From assembly GCF_025802015.1 (NCBI RefSeq), contig NZ_JAOYFC010000001.1:868001-932000 (forward strand): a stretch of 64,000 nt of DNA, given 5' to 3'. A program made the position numbers and the translations under genes. The notes below the pieces were generated by a model. It worked only from the letters and a program-made list of their open reading frames with translations. It was not told the DNA's origin and ran no database searches. Shown here in pieces: positions 1 through 8,404 of this stretch. Positions within the stretch are counted from its first letter, which is position 1. Every line of letters starts with the position of its first letter. The stretch comes from Falsihalocynthiibacter halioticoli (GTDB lineage: Bacteria > Pseudomonadota > Alphaproteobacteria > Rhodobacterales > Rhodobacteraceae).

Positions 1-101
1 AAAAGCTGATGAAGCTGATTGACGCCCTCGAAGATGACGACGACATCCAGCGTGTCACTGCCAACTTCGAAGTGTCTGACGAGGTTATGGCGCAGCTTTA
101 A
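1..101 (+). CDS. YebC/PmpR-family transcriptional regulator, C-terminal end (partial)
   Basis: The reading frame enters from the left edge (first full codon at 3) and stops at TAA 99-101. The visible tail has an acidic DALEDDDDIQRV stretch followed by ANFEVSD and a final MAQL, which is the typical end of YebC/PmpR proteins. That family consists of cytosolic regulators, some of which help ribosomes pass proline stretches. Only about 32 residues are visible, so the assignment rests on this conserved tail. A strong hairpin terminator follows directly. Confidence 0.8.
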   Translation, partial: KLMKLIDALEDDDDIQRVTANFEVSDEVMAQL

Positions 102-128
102 AACGCTGTTCAGACCGGAAAATTCAAG

Positions 129-160
129 CGCCGCGCTCATTGATAGAGCGCGGCGTTTTT
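129..160 (+). terminator. Rho-independent terminator after the YebC-like gene
   Basis: A perfect 10-bp stem (CGCCGCGCTC at 129-138 with GAGCGCGGCG at 146-155), a 7-nt loop and five T at 156-160. It ends the rightward yebC transcript and lies just beyond the stop of the leftward argP-like gene. Confidence 0.9.
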
Positions 161-169
161 GTTTGACGG

Positions 170-1048
170 TTATGACGGCGGCTGCAGCGCGCCTTTCGCA
201 GCATCTCTGATTGCGCGTGTCAGCGGCGCTATGGCGGGGGCGATGCGGCGGTTGCATTGCCAGAACAACGGAACATCCAACGGCGTCTCCGGAATGAGCG
301 GCACAAGTGTACCCTTCGCCAAATGATCGCGGATCAACGGCTCTGGGTTCATGCCCCAGCCCATGCCAAGCAGCGCGGCATCAACAAACCCACGGGACGA
401 GGGCAGTTGATGGCTTGAAAATCGCAGGGCCCGCCCGAATTGCCGCTTGGCCCAAAGGATTTGCAGCCGGTCTTTTGTGTTGAACAACAGAGCAGGCGCG
501 GCCTCGAGCGCGTGTTCGGTAACGCCATCTGGGAAATAGCGTCGCAGGAAAGCGGGGCTTGCCGAGGCGATGTATCGAAAATTCCCAAGCGCCACGCAAT
601 CGCTGCCTTGAACGGGTGTTGGGTGTGCGGTTATCGCGGCCTGAACCTCACCGCGTCGAAGCCAGTCGGCGGAGTGGTCCTGATCATCCACCACAAGTTC
701 GAAGAACAAATCATCCTGGCCGGCAAGCGCAGGGAGCAACCAAGTCGAGAGGCTATCGGCGCTGGTGGCGATTTTGATATGCGAGGCGGCAGGAGCTTTG
801 CCCAAATCCTTAGCGAGTGCGCTCTCCAGTAGGGCAATTTCCTCCGCGTGGCGATGTAGGCGCGCGCCTGTGGGTGTGGCGGTTGCGGGCGGGCCGCGCT
901 TGATCAATGCTGCACCGATCTCTTCTTCCAACGCTTTGATCCGTTGCGAAATCGCCGAGGGGGTCACGCTCAATTCATGGGCCGCGGATTCGAATGAACC
1001 TGTGCGCAGAACGGCGGCAAGCGCCATAAGAGAACGTGTGTCGGGCAA
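170..1048 (-). CDS. argP: LysR-family transcriptional regulator, ArgP type
   Basis: A 292-residue LysR regulator. The N-terminal winged helix-turn-helix (about residues 2-60) includes SVTPSAISQRIKALEEEIG. The rest is the two-lobed effector domain. ArgP proteins sense lysine or arginine and activate the amino acid exporter gene transcribed away from them, and exactly that arrangement is seen here, with a LysE/ArgO-type gene starting about 100 bp away on the other strand. The length is normal. The family and the ArgP subtype are well supported by sequence plus context; the effector is inferred from the family. Confidence 0.88.
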   Translation of the reverse strand: MPDTRSLMALAAVLRTGSFESAAHELSVTPSAISQRIKALEEEIGAALIKRGPPATATPTGARLHRHAEEIALLESALAKDLGKAPAASHIKIATSADSLSTWLLPALAGQDDLFFELVVDDQDHSADWLRRGEVQAAITAHPTPVQGSDCVALGNFRYIASASPAFLRRYFPDGVTEHALEAAPALLFNTKDRLQILWAKRQFGRALRFSSHQLPSSRGFVDAALLGMGWGMNPEPLIRDHLAKGTLVPLIPETPLDVPLFWQCNRRIAPAIAPLTRAIRDAAKGALQPPS

Positions 1049-1082
1049 ATTAAGAACCTCTAATCCAGATCAAGAATCTTTA

Positions 1083-1093
1083 ATTAGACTAAT
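1083..1093. promoter_or_regulatory. Candidate LysR-type operator in the argP/exporter intergenic region
   Basis: ATTAG-A-CTAAT is a perfect 5-1-5 inverted repeat in the 100-bp divergent region (1049-1148), in an AT-rich stretch. Its size and dyad symmetry fit a LysR-type T-N11-A box. It lies 35 bp upstream of the argP-like start and 55 bp upstream of the exporter start. Binding is inferred. Confidence 0.45.
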
Positions 1094-1148
1094 CAAACTG
1101 AAATGAATAGCAACAGCGGCACGTCAACATTCAGGAGCCTGATTTCTC

Positions 1149-1772
1149 GTGCTTTCTTCTATTCCGTTCTCCGTTGTCTTTACGGGCTTCCTAACCTCGC
1201 TCACTCTTATCATGGCGATCGGTGCGCAGAATGCGTTTGTGCTGCGCCAAGGGCTGCGGCGGGCTAATGTTTTGGCCGTCGTGCTGGTTTGCGCCTGTTC
1301 GGATGCGATCCTCGTGACAGTTGGTGTTTTTGCCTTTGAATGGGTCGAAAGCGTCTTGCCGGGTGTATTGCCGATATTCAAATACGGCGGCGCGGCGTTT
1401 CTGTTTGTTTATGGGGCGCTTTCGTTTCGGGCGGCGTGGCGCGGCGGCGAGTCTCTAGAGACAGAAAACGGCGCAACGCAGTCTACGCTCAAGGCGGTGC
1501 TGACCTGTCTCGCGCTGACGTGGACCAACCCGCATGTGTATCTTGATACAGTTGTGCTGCTTGGAAGTCTGTCCGCGCCTTATGGTGATGCGCGGTTTGC
1601 TTTCGGGTTTGGTGCGGCCTTGGCGTCTTTTGTGTTTTTCTTTGCGCTTGGATATGGCGCGCGGTTCCTTGCGCCCGTATTTGCCAAACCTGCGGCGTGG
1701 CGCGTGCTTGAGGTGATCATCGGTATTACCATGTGGTCGATTGCGGTTAACCTGCTGCTGTTTACCGCTTGA
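1149..1772 (+). CDS. LysE/ArgO-family amino acid exporter
   Basis: A 207-residue inner-membrane protein with about six hydrophobic segments. The N-terminal signature GAQNAFVLRQG (residues 21-31) is characteristic of the LysE/ArgO branch, and TWTNPHVYLDT lies mid-protein. The family exports basic amino acids such as lysine and arginine. The start is GTG at 1149, because no in-frame ATG precedes the first membrane helix. It is divergent from the ArgP-like regulator, which probably activates it when basic amino acids accumulate. The exact substrate is not visible. Confidence 0.88.
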   Translation: MLSSIPFSVVFTGFLTSLTLIMAIGAQNAFVLRQGLRRANVLAVVLVCACSDAILVTVGVFAFEWVESVLPGVLPIFKYGGAAFLFVYGALSFRAAWRGGESLETENGATQSTLKAVLTCLALTWTNPHVYLDTVVLLGSLSAPYGDARFAFGFGAALASFVFFFALGYGARFLAPVFAKPAAWRVLEVIIGITMWSIAVNLLLFTA

Positions 1773-1803
1773 ACCTTCGCGGCGTTTGCAGTCAAGTCAC
1801 CCC

Positions 1804-2724
1804 ATGGAAACTTCCGCACCAGTCTCTTCCACTCCAACGGTACGCCCTCTTGAGGGGGTAATATGGATGATGGTTACGGGCCTGTGTTTTGTCGCAGTTA
1901 CAGCGCTGGTGAAATACTACGGCCAGCGTATCCCCGCATCGGAGGCGGCGTTCCTCCGCTATGCACTGGGCTTGGTGTTTTTGCTGCCGATGCTCCCTGC
2001 GATGGCGCGCGCGTGGCGAGATGGTAGCCTTAGCGCTCCGGTGCTCGGCCTGTTTGGCCTGCGTGGAATGGTGCATACTTTGGGCGTGATCTTGTGGTTC
2101 TTTGCCATGACCAAGATCCCCATCGCCGAGGTGACCGCGATGAACTATATGGCGCCGGTCTATATCTCTATCGGTGCGGCGCTATTTCTAGGCGAGCGGC
2201 TCGCGTTGCGCCGAATTACCGCGATTGTTGTGGCGCTCGTCGGTGGCTTAATTATCCTGCGCCCAGGCCTGCGAGAGGTGTCGGTTGGGCATATCGCAAT
2301 GATCGGCACTGCATTGTTTTTCGCCGCGAGCTATCTTGTGGCCAAGCCGCTTTCCGGCAAGGTCAGCCCCACCGTTGTTGTTGGAATGCTCTCGCTCACG
2401 GTGACAATCGGTTTGTTCCCTTTTGCCGCCGCTGTCTGGGTAACGCCAACGCTCCAAGAGCTTTTCGGCCTGTTGCTCGTTGCGGCATTCGCAACAGCGG
2501 GGCACTACTCCATGACGCTTGCTTTCCGTGCTGCGCCCATGGCCGTGACCCAGCCTGTAACCTTCCTTCAGCTCATCTGGTCGGCCCTCGTTGGGTTGGT
2601 GTTTTTTGCCGAGCCGATCGATATCTGGGTTGTGGTTGGCGGTGCGCTTATCATGGCTTCGGTCAGTTTTATTGCGTGGCGCGAGATGGTGCTAAACAAA
2701 CGTCGCGCCCGGGCGGATACTTAG
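1804..2724 (+). CDS. EamA/DMT-family transporter
   Basis: A 306-residue drug/metabolite transporter with ten predicted membrane helices made of two EamA repeats, the first near residues 20-150 and the second near 165-295. The frame stays open upstream to 1741, but the ATG at 1804 gives the usual short cytosolic N-terminus followed by the first helix (EGVIWMMVTGLCFVA). It is co-directional with the LysE-type exporter and 31 bp behind it, so the two may be co-transcribed. The family exports metabolites, nucleotides or amino acids; the substrate is unknown. Confidence 0.85.
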   Translation: METSAPVSSTPTVRPLEGVIWMMVTGLCFVAVTALVKYYGQRIPASEAAFLRYALGLVFLLPMLPAMARAWRDGSLSAPVLGLFGLRGMVHTLGVILWFFAMTKIPIAEVTAMNYMAPVYISIGAALFLGERLALRRITAIVVALVGGLIILRPGLREVSVGHIAMIGTALFFAASYLVAKPLSGKVSPTVVVGMLSLTVTIGLFPFAAAVWVTPTLQELFGLLLVAAFATAGHYSMTLAFRAAPMAVTQPVTFLQLIWSALVGLVFFAEPIDIWVVVGGALIMASVSFIAWREMVLNKRRARADT

Positions 2725-2809
2725 AAAAACGCCCGAAACTTGATCCGCGTCAATTACCACCGCCGGCAGAGGGGCTAAGCTTTGTGTAACCCATAAAAGG
2801 AGAACGCGA

Positions 2810-3046
2810 ATGTCGAACACACCCCATGAGCTTGCCGAAGAATTCCCCGAAATGGCGGATAAAATCCATGCCCTCAAAAGCAGTGATGCCCATTTCGCGC
2901 GGCTGGCGGATGAATACCATCAGGTGAACCGCGATGTGCATCGTGCAGAGGCCAATATCGAGCCGACAGATGATTTGCACGAGCAGGAGCTGCGCAAGAA
3001 GCGCATGGCCCTGAAGGATGAAATCTTCCGGTTGCTGTCTGCCTAA
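2810..3046 (+). CDS. DUF465 / YdcH-family small protein
   Basis: A 78-residue charged helical protein. The core includes HFARLADEYHQVNRDVHRAE and ends with KKRMALKDEIFRLL, as in YdcH/DUF465 proteins. A good ribosome-binding site (AAAAGGAGAA) precedes the ATG at 2810. Members are widespread in alphaproteobacteria, are predicted to form an antiparallel helical hairpin, and have no established function. It converges with the CoxG-like gene, with six bases between the stops. Confidence 0.88.
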   Translation: MSNTPHELAEEFPEMADKIHALKSSDAHFARLADEYHQVNRDVHRAEANIEPTDDLHEQELRKKRMALKDEIFRLLSA

Positions 3047-3052
3047 AACAGC

Positions 3053-3538
3053 CTATGCGGCGGGGGTGTCTTCTGATGCCTCGCCGCTATCCTCGGATGG
3101 GCCTTCGACGATCTCTTGAAACTTCTCAAAGAAGGATTCCGTCATCTTTTTGGCGAACCCGTTGATCAAGCGGTTGCCGAGTTGCGCGATCTTGCCGCCA
3201 ACCTTGGCATCAACTTCATAGGTCAGCTCGGTGCCGCCTTCGGCATCTGCGAGCGTGACGAAAGCGCCACCCTTGGCAAAACCAGCCACGCCACCTTTGC
3301 CTTCGCCAGAGATGCGATAGCTGTTGGGGGCGTCTACATCGGTGAGGGTAACTTCGCCCTTAAACGTCGCCTTTACGGGGCCGACCTTCTGTTTCACCAC
3401 CGCTTGAAAGCCGTCTTCTGGCGTTCCGGTTAGTTCCTGACAGCCCGAGATACAGGCTTTGAGGGTTTCGGGGTCGTTCAGATGCGCCCAGACCGTTGCG
3501 CGGTCGGCATTGATCAAACGTGTGTCGCTGAGTTCCAT
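3053..3538 (-). CDS. SRPBCC/CoxG-family protein
   Basis: A 161-residue START/SRPBCC-fold protein of the CoxG family (carbon monoxide dehydrogenase subunit G). The N-terminus MELSDTRLINADRATVWAHL and the central GEVTLTDVDAPNSYRISGEG are typical. The last 20 or so residues are acidic and low-complexity. In CO oxidisers CoxG tethers the dehydrogenase to the membrane, but no coxL, coxM or coxS genes are nearby, so this is an orphan member whose role cannot be deduced. Confidence 0.85.
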   Translation of the reverse strand: MELSDTRLINADRATVWAHLNDPETLKACISGCQELTGTPEDGFQAVVKQKVGPVKATFKGEVTLTDVDAPNSYRISGEGKGGVAGFAKGGAFVTLADAEGGTELTYEVDAKVGGKIAQLGNRLINGFAKKMTESFFEKFQEIVEGPSEDSGEASEDTPAA

Positions 3539-3568
3539 TTTTATTGTCCTTTGATCGCGCGCCCAGTT

Positions 3569-4972
3569 TTATGGGATGATTTTGTAAGGAAGCACGCCTC
3601 TGGCGTTGTGGTCAACATCCAACCGGCTTTCAAGAGGCGGCACAGAGCGTTGGTGACAGTTTGGCCGCTCGCAAATCCGACAGGAGACCCCGATTGGTTC
3701 AAACAATGCGGGGTTGGATTGGTCGAGGTCATCCGCATAGACCAGCGCCCCTGCATGCCGAACTTCACAGCCCAATCCGATGGCATACCGGCGAACGGGT
3801 GCCTTGAAGCTGCCTGCCGGCTTTGAGACATCCCGCGCCAAACAGAAATATCGCAACCCATCCGGCGTTTCGGCAAGTTGGCGCAGAAAGCGCCCCGGTG
3901 TCTCAAAGGCGGAGTGAACATTCCAGAGCGGACAAGCCCCACCAAAGCGAGCGAATTGTAGCCGCGTTGCAGAGTGTCGTTTGGTGATTGTTCCGGCCTG
4001 ATCGACACGGACGAAAAAGAACGGGATACCCTTTGCGCCGGAGCGTTGCAGAGTTGAGAGGCGATGCGCGACCTGTTCGATAGACGCGCCAAACTGGCGG
4101 GCGAGCAGTTCAAGGTCGTGGCGGGTTTGCATGGCCGCTGTTAGGAACCTGTCATAGGGCAAGAGCGCGGCACCCGCGAAGTAATTGGCAAGGCCGATCT
4201 TGGCGATCTGGCGGGCTTCTTCGCTATGAAAACGGGCAAAATCGAGCGTGGCTTCTAACAGGTCGTCATAAGAGAGCAGCGCGATTTGGTGCAGAAGTTG
4301 AAACCGCCGCGTCGATGGGCTCGCATGTTGCGAAAGCGTGAGCGTTTTGTTGTCTGGGTCATAGCCGCGCAGCCCTGTGCCATCACTTTGCTTGAGCGTG
4401 ATGCCTAGGCCTTCGATATGCCGAATGGCGCGGTCCTCGACAGAGAGATGCGTGTCGCGGCTTGTGGCAAAGCTTTCGGCGGCGCGGTCAACGGCATCGA
4501 TGTAGTTATCGCAATAGTGAAAGAAGTCGCGCACGGCTTCCCATGGGCTGGGCGCAACACGGCTGTCTTCGCGGCCAAGGGCTTCGTCGAGTGACGCTAG
4601 GCGTTCGTGGCTCTGGCGATAGGCGCGGTGCAGTTCAAGAAAAGCGCGGGCGAGCGCAGGGGCGTTGGAGGCCGTCAGCCGCAAATCGGCAAGGGGTGGC
4701 GCTCCGTCTGCAAAGACAGGATCGGCGAAGGCCTCGCGCATATCGCTTACCATCCGCTCAGCATCGCCCGTTGAAAGCTCGGTCACATCAAAGCCGAACT
4801 CTTGGGCGAGAGCCAAAACTGCGCCTGTGCTGATCGGGCGGTTGTTGTTTTCCATCTGGTTCAGATAGGGCAGCGACACACCAAGCTTTTCGGCAAAGGC
4901 TTTTTGGGTCAGGCCAAGTCGCGTGCGGATTTCGCGCAGCTTTGCACCGGCATAGAGCTTTTGTGTTGCCAT
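3569..4972 (-). CDS. pccR: Short-chain fatty acyl-CoA regulator, PccR/ScfR type
   Basis: A 467-residue regulator with an N-terminal XRE-type helix-turn-helix (about residues 9-62, LGLTQKAFAEKLGVSLPYLNQ). A middle region resembles ImmA/IrrE but with a degenerate zinc motif (LLHQIALL in place of HEXXH). The C-terminal ScfR domain ends in a Cys-rich stretch, CRICERPNCHQR. ScfR proteins (RamB, MccR, PccR) sense short-chain acyl-CoAs. PccR controls propionyl-CoA carboxylase in Rhodobacter, and here the gene sits about 1.4 kb from pccB, separated only by an MFS gene. A TTTGCAAA box lies upstream of its own start, suggesting autoregulation. The family is clear; the pcc assignment is from context. 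Confidence 0.85.
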   Translation of the reverse strand: MATQKLYAGAKLREIRTRLGLTQKAFAEKLGVSLPYLNQMENNNRPISTGAVLALAQEFGFDVTELSTGDAERMVSDMREAFADPVFADGAPPLADLRLTASNAPALARAFLELHRAYRQSHERLASLDEALGREDSRVAPSPWEAVRDFFHYCDNYIDAVDRAAESFATSRDTHLSVEDRAIRHIEGLGITLKQSDGTGLRGYDPDNKTLTLSQHASPSTRRFQLLHQIALLSYDDLLEATLDFARFHSEEARQIAKIGLANYFAGAALLPYDRFLTAAMQTRHDLELLARQFGASIEQVAHRLSTLQRSGAKGIPFFFVRVDQAGTITKRHSATRLQFARFGGACPLWNVHSAFETPGRFLRQLAETPDGLRYFCLARDVSKPAGSFKAPVRRYAIGLGCEVRHAGALVYADDLDQSNPALFEPIGVSCRICERPNCHQRSVPPLESRLDVDHNARGVLPYKIIP

Positions 4973-5021
4973 CTCGGCGGGTCCGTCCTGAGTTTGCAGA
5001 TTTGCCGCCTGAGCAGCCTGA

Positions 5022-5029
5022 TTTGCAAA
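5022..5029. promoter_or_regulatory. TTTGCAAA box upstream of pccR
   Basis: A perfect 8-bp palindrome, TTTGCAAA, 50 bp upstream of the pccR start codon, directly abutting the MFS stop codon. TTTGC half-sites lie at 4993-4997 and 5001-5005. The same word occurs twice in the pccB control region. TTTGCAAA-like motifs have been linked to PccR/ScfR regulators, so autoregulation is inferred. Confidence 0.7.
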
Positions 5030-6241
5030 CTAGGCGATTTCCTGTTCGCGACGCAAGACATAGACAATCGAAACGACCCCGAGCGCCGAGGTGGTGAACA
5101 TCAGGGCAATCAGCGGCGTCGCACCACTTCCTGGTCCAAGCAGCGTTCCGGCAAAGGCCGAAAGCGCAGCGCCGCCGCCAATCATGATCGCGCCGCCAAT
5201 GCCAGAGGCTGTTCCGGCAAGATGCGGTCGTACAGAAAGCATGCCTGCGTTGGCGTTAGGGAGAACCATACCGTTGCCGAGCCCGACAAAGGTCATGAAG
5301 GCAAAGAAGATTTCAACTGATCCCGCGGTGAATGTGAAGATAAGTAGTGAAACGAGCAGCCCGAGCGCACAGATTATGCTGCCCCAGAGGATCATTTTGT
5401 TAACGCCCACACGGCGCGAATATTTGCCCGAAACATAGTTGCCTGCGAAGTATCCAAGTGCGGGTGCGCCAAAATAGATGCCGGTGAGATCGGGCGTGAG
5501 GTGATAGACCTCCGTCGCCACATAGGGCGCGCCACCGAGATAGGCAAAGAAAGAGCCAGAAGCGAAGGTCGCGCAGAGCACATAACCCCAAAACCGACGG
5601 GAGCCGAAAAGCTCGGGGTATTCGCGGAACTGCTCGCGCATGCTGCTTGAGGATTTGCGCGCCGTTTCGCCAAGGTCGCGGAAGGCAAGGAAGAAGATCA
5701 GTACGCCAAGCGCCAGCATCAGAACAAAGCTAGCTTGCCATCCGAATTGTGCATCAAGCACGCCGCCGATGGCGGGGCCAATCATTGGCACAACCGACAT
5801 GCCCATGGTGAGATAGCCGATCATAGAGGCGGCTTCGTCCTGAGACACCATATCCCGCACCACCGCACGCGACAGCACCATACCCGCCACAATCACAGCT
5901 TGTCCCATGCGGAACGCGAGGAAAATCTCAACGTTGGGCGCAAAAAGGCAGCCGATGGTCGCGAGGATAAAGAGGCCGATCCCCCAAAGGATCACAGGGC
6001 GGCGACCAAAACGATCCGAGATCGGGCCAACAAATACCTGAAGTACCGCGTTAACGCCCAGATAGAGCGCAACTGAAAGCTGGATCAGGCGATAATCTGT
6101 CTCGAAATAGTCAGCCATCCCCGTCAGTGAGGGGAGAAAGATGTTCATGGCTAACGCAGAAAGACCGGCCAATAAGATCAGCGTCAGAAGATGAGGGGGG
6201 GTGGTTCGGTCAAGAAACCGAACCGCAGAATCGTTGCTCAT
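5030..6241 (-). CDS. Bcr/CflA-type MFS drug efflux transporter
   Basis: A 403-residue major facilitator protein with 12 predicted membrane helices. It carries the loop 2-3 signature GPISDRFGRRPVILWG (about residues 72-87) and the motif C-like region GPAIGG near residue 157, both typical of the Bcr/CflA drug:proton antiporters. It is divergent from pccB and co-directional with pccR, whose start lies 57 bp downstream. It therefore shares the TTTGCAAA-rich intergenic region with pccB and could fall under the same regulator. The substrate is unknown. Confidence 0.87.
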   Translation of the reverse strand: MSNDSAVRFLDRTTPPHLLTLILLAGLSALAMNIFLPSLTGMADYFETDYRLIQLSVALYLGVNAVLQVFVGPISDRFGRRPVILWGIGLFILATIGCLFAPNVEIFLAFRMGQAVIVAGMVLSRAVVRDMVSQDEAASMIGYLTMGMSVVPMIGPAIGGVLDAQFGWQASFVLMLALGVLIFFLAFRDLGETARKSSSSMREQFREYPELFGSRRFWGYVLCATFASGSFFAYLGGAPYVATEVYHLTPDLTGIYFGAPALGYFAGNYVSGKYSRRVGVNKMILWGSIICALGLLVSLLIFTFTAGSVEIFFAFMTFVGLGNGMVLPNANAGMLSVRPHLAGTASGIGGAIMIGGGAALSAFAGTLLGPGSGATPLIALMFTTSALGVVSIVYVLRREQEIA

Positions 6242-6298
6242 GCAACAGAATTACGGTGCGGATACCGTAAAGTCCAGAGGGGATGCGTGGTGAAGGAG

Positions 6299-6406
6299 TT
6301 TGCAGATTTGCAATATGCAATCAAAGTTTGCGAAGTGATTTGCAAATATGCCGAAATTTGCTTTGGGAAATGCGGCGTCACGGCTAACCTGATTTCGATT
6401 TGCAAA
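6299..6406. promoter_or_regulatory. PccR-type operator cluster between the MFS gene and pccB
   Basis: The 187-bp divergent region holds two exact TTTGCAAA palindromes at 6339-6346 and 6399-6406; the second extends to GATTTGCAAATC at 6397-6408. TTTGC half-sites lie at 6299-6303, 6307-6311 (facing GCAAT at 6317-6321), 6327-6331 and 6357-6361. The two exact sites are 60 bp apart centre to centre. The density of one word family between two divergent starts, next to an ScfR gene, points to a PccR operator array. Binding itself is inferred. Confidence 0.75.
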
Positions 6407-6428
6407 TCTTGCCCCAAAGGACGCGACG

Positions 6429-7961
6429 ATGAAAGACGTAGACGCCCAACTCCTCGCCCGCCGTGAAGACGCCATGCTCGGAGGCGGTCAGCGCCGAATT
6501 GATGCGCAGCACGCCAAAGGTAAGTTAACCGCGCGTGAACGGGTCGAGCTTTTGCTCGACGAGGGCAGCTTTGAAGAGTTCGACATGTTCGTTGCGCATC
6601 GTTGTACCGATTTCGGCATGGAAAAATCTCGGCCCGCCGGTGACGGCGTTGTGACAGGATGGGGCACGATCAACGGGCGGATGGTCTATGTATTTTCACA
6701 GGACTTTACCGTGTTCGGCGGCTCGCTGTCGGAAACCCACGCCCAGAAGATTTGCAAGATTATGGATATGGCCGTTCAGAACGGCGCGCCAGTCATTGGC
6801 ATCAACGACTCCGGTGGTGCGCGCATTCAGGAAGGTGTGGCGAGCCTCGCCGGTTATGCCGAAGTGTTCCAGCGCAACATCATGGCCTCGGGCGTGGTGC
6901 CGCAGATTTCGGTGATCATGGGGCCATGTGCGGGCGGGGCTGTGTATTCGCCTGCGATGACCGACTTTATCTTCATGGTCAAAGATACCTCTTATATGTT
7001 TGTGACCGGCCCTGATGTGGTGAAGACCGTGACCAATGAGGTTGTCACCGCCGAGGAACTTGGTGGTGCGGGGACGCACACAAAGAAATCAAGCGTTGCG
7101 GATGCGGCTTTTGAAAACGACGTGGAGGCCCTGACCGAAGTGCGCCGCCTCGTGGATTTCCTGCCGCTGAACAACCGCGAAAAACCCCCAGTCCGCCCGT
7201 TTTTTGACGCGCCGGATCGGATCGACGCCAGCCTTGATACGTTGGTACCGGACAATGCAAACACGCCCTATGACATGAAGGAACTGATCCACAAGATCGG
7301 GGACGAGGGCGATTTTTATGAAATCCAAGAGGATTTCGCGAAGAATATCATCACTGGTTTTATTCGCCTCGAAGGCTCCACCGTGGGTGTCGTGGCGAAC
7401 CAGCCGATGGTTCTGGCGGGCTGCCTTGATATTGATAGCTCTCGTAAGGCGGCCCGCTTTGTACGTTTCTGTGACGCGTTTGAAATCCCGATCCTGACGC
7501 TCGTGGATGTGCCCGGTTTCTTGCCCGGCACAAGTCAGGAATACGGTGGCGTTATCAAACACGGCGCAAAGCTGCTCTTTGCTTATGGCGAGGCAACCGT
7601 GCCCAAGGTGACCGTCATCACGCGCAAGGCTTATGGCGGGGCTTATGACGTTATGGCGAGTAAGCACCTGCGCGGAGATTTCAACTATGCGTGGCCCACG
7701 GCGGAGATCGCTGTGATGGGCGCGAAAGGCGCAACCGAGATTATCCACCGCGCCGACCTTGGCGATGCCGAAAAGATTGCCGCGCATACGGCGAACTATG
7801 AGGAGCGCTTTGCCAATCCATTCGTCGCCGCCGAGCGTGGGTTTATCGACGAGGTGATTGTACCGCACAGCACCCGCAAACGTGTGGCGCGGGCCTTTGC
7901 GAGCCTGCGAAAAAAATCGCTCAAGAATCCGTGGAAAAAACACGACAACATCCCGCTATAG
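6429..7961 (+). CDS. pccB: Propionyl-CoA carboxylase, beta (carboxyltransferase) subunit
   Basis: A 510-residue carboxyltransferase of the PccB/AccD5 type, normal length. It transfers the carboxyl group from biotin to propionyl-CoA, giving methylmalonyl-CoA, and works in the cytosol with PccA. The N-terminal half carries GINDSGGARIQEGVASL and the oxyanion-hole region GPCAGGAVYSPAMTDF; the C-terminal half carries DVPGFLPGTSQEYGG and RKAYGGAYDVM. The ATG at 6429 follows AAAGGACGCGACG. It heads the pcc cluster and is probably controlled by the TTTGCAAA boxes upstream. The specificity for propionyl-CoA is supported by the linked pccA and mcm genes. Confidence 0.96.
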   Translation: MKDVDAQLLARREDAMLGGGQRRIDAQHAKGKLTARERVELLLDEGSFEEFDMFVAHRCTDFGMEKSRPAGDGVVTGWGTINGRMVYVFSQDFTVFGGSLSETHAQKICKIMDMAVQNGAPVIGINDSGGARIQEGVASLAGYAEVFQRNIMASGVVPQISVIMGPCAGGAVYSPAMTDFIFMVKDTSYMFVTGPDVVKTVTNEVVTAEELGGAGTHTKKSSVADAAFENDVEALTEVRRLVDFLPLNNREKPPVRPFFDAPDRIDASLDTLVPDNANTPYDMKELIHKIGDEGDFYEIQEDFAKNIITGFIRLEGSTVGVVANQPMVLAGCLDIDSSRKAARFVRFCDAFEIPILTLVDVPGFLPGTSQEYGGVIKHGAKLLFAYGEATVPKVTVITRKAYGGAYDVMASKHLRGDFNYAWPTAEIAVMGAKGATEIIHRADLGDAEKIAAHTANYEERFANPFVAAERGFIDEVIVPHSTRKRVARAFASLRKKSLKNPWKKHDNIPL

Positions 7962-8050
7962 GACAAGAGATTGACCCGTACTTCCGCTCATAATTCCTCT
8001 GCTGTGTCGGTCACTTTGGTGCCGGTTTCGAGGCGTGTGGAGTGTATGGG

Positions 8051-8404
8051 ATGAGTCGGCATGAATGGCATATCCGGCGCGAAAACGGCGTTTTGACCCT
8101 GTCGCGAGATGGAAACGAGCGGTTTGACATTGCCGCAGAGACCGAGTTGCCGATGATGGCGCGCGGGCGTTTGGCGCAGCAAATCCGGCAGGATATCTGG
8201 CGGGCACTGCAAGGGCTGCGCGGGTTTCGCCCGGTTGTGCGAATTCGCGAGGAGGGCGGCGCTCTCATGGTCACGGCAGGGGGGCGTTTGGACGATGCGC
8301 GCGTTGCAACGCCAGTGCATATAGAGCGTTTGAATGCTGTTCTGAACGATCCCGCAAACCGTAGCCGCTGGCAGCGTTTCGCGCGGAGGACTGCACATGG
8401 CTAG
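8051..8404 (+). CDS. Hypothetical protein of the pcc cluster
   Basis: A 117-residue Arg-rich soluble protein with no signal peptide and no domain I can name. The ATG at 8051 is preferred over the in-frame GTG at 8042 because GGAG at 8039-8042 lies 8 bases upstream of it. The stop overlaps the start of the next gene by eight bases, suggesting translational coupling. Its place between pccB and pccA, all in one direction, suggests co-regulation with propionyl-CoA assimilation, but no function can be read from the sequence. Confidence 0.75.
   Translation: MSRHEWHIRRENGVLTLSRDGNERFDIAAETELPMMARGRLAQQIRQDIWRALQGLRGFRPVVRIREEGGALMVTAGGRLDDARVATPVHIERLNAVLNDPANRSRWQRFARRTAHG

Noticed and set aside
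3053..3538. Evidence for carbon monoxide oxidation from the CoxG-like gene
   Set aside because: No coxL, coxM, coxS or accessory genes occur nearby; CoxG-like proteins are common as orphans.
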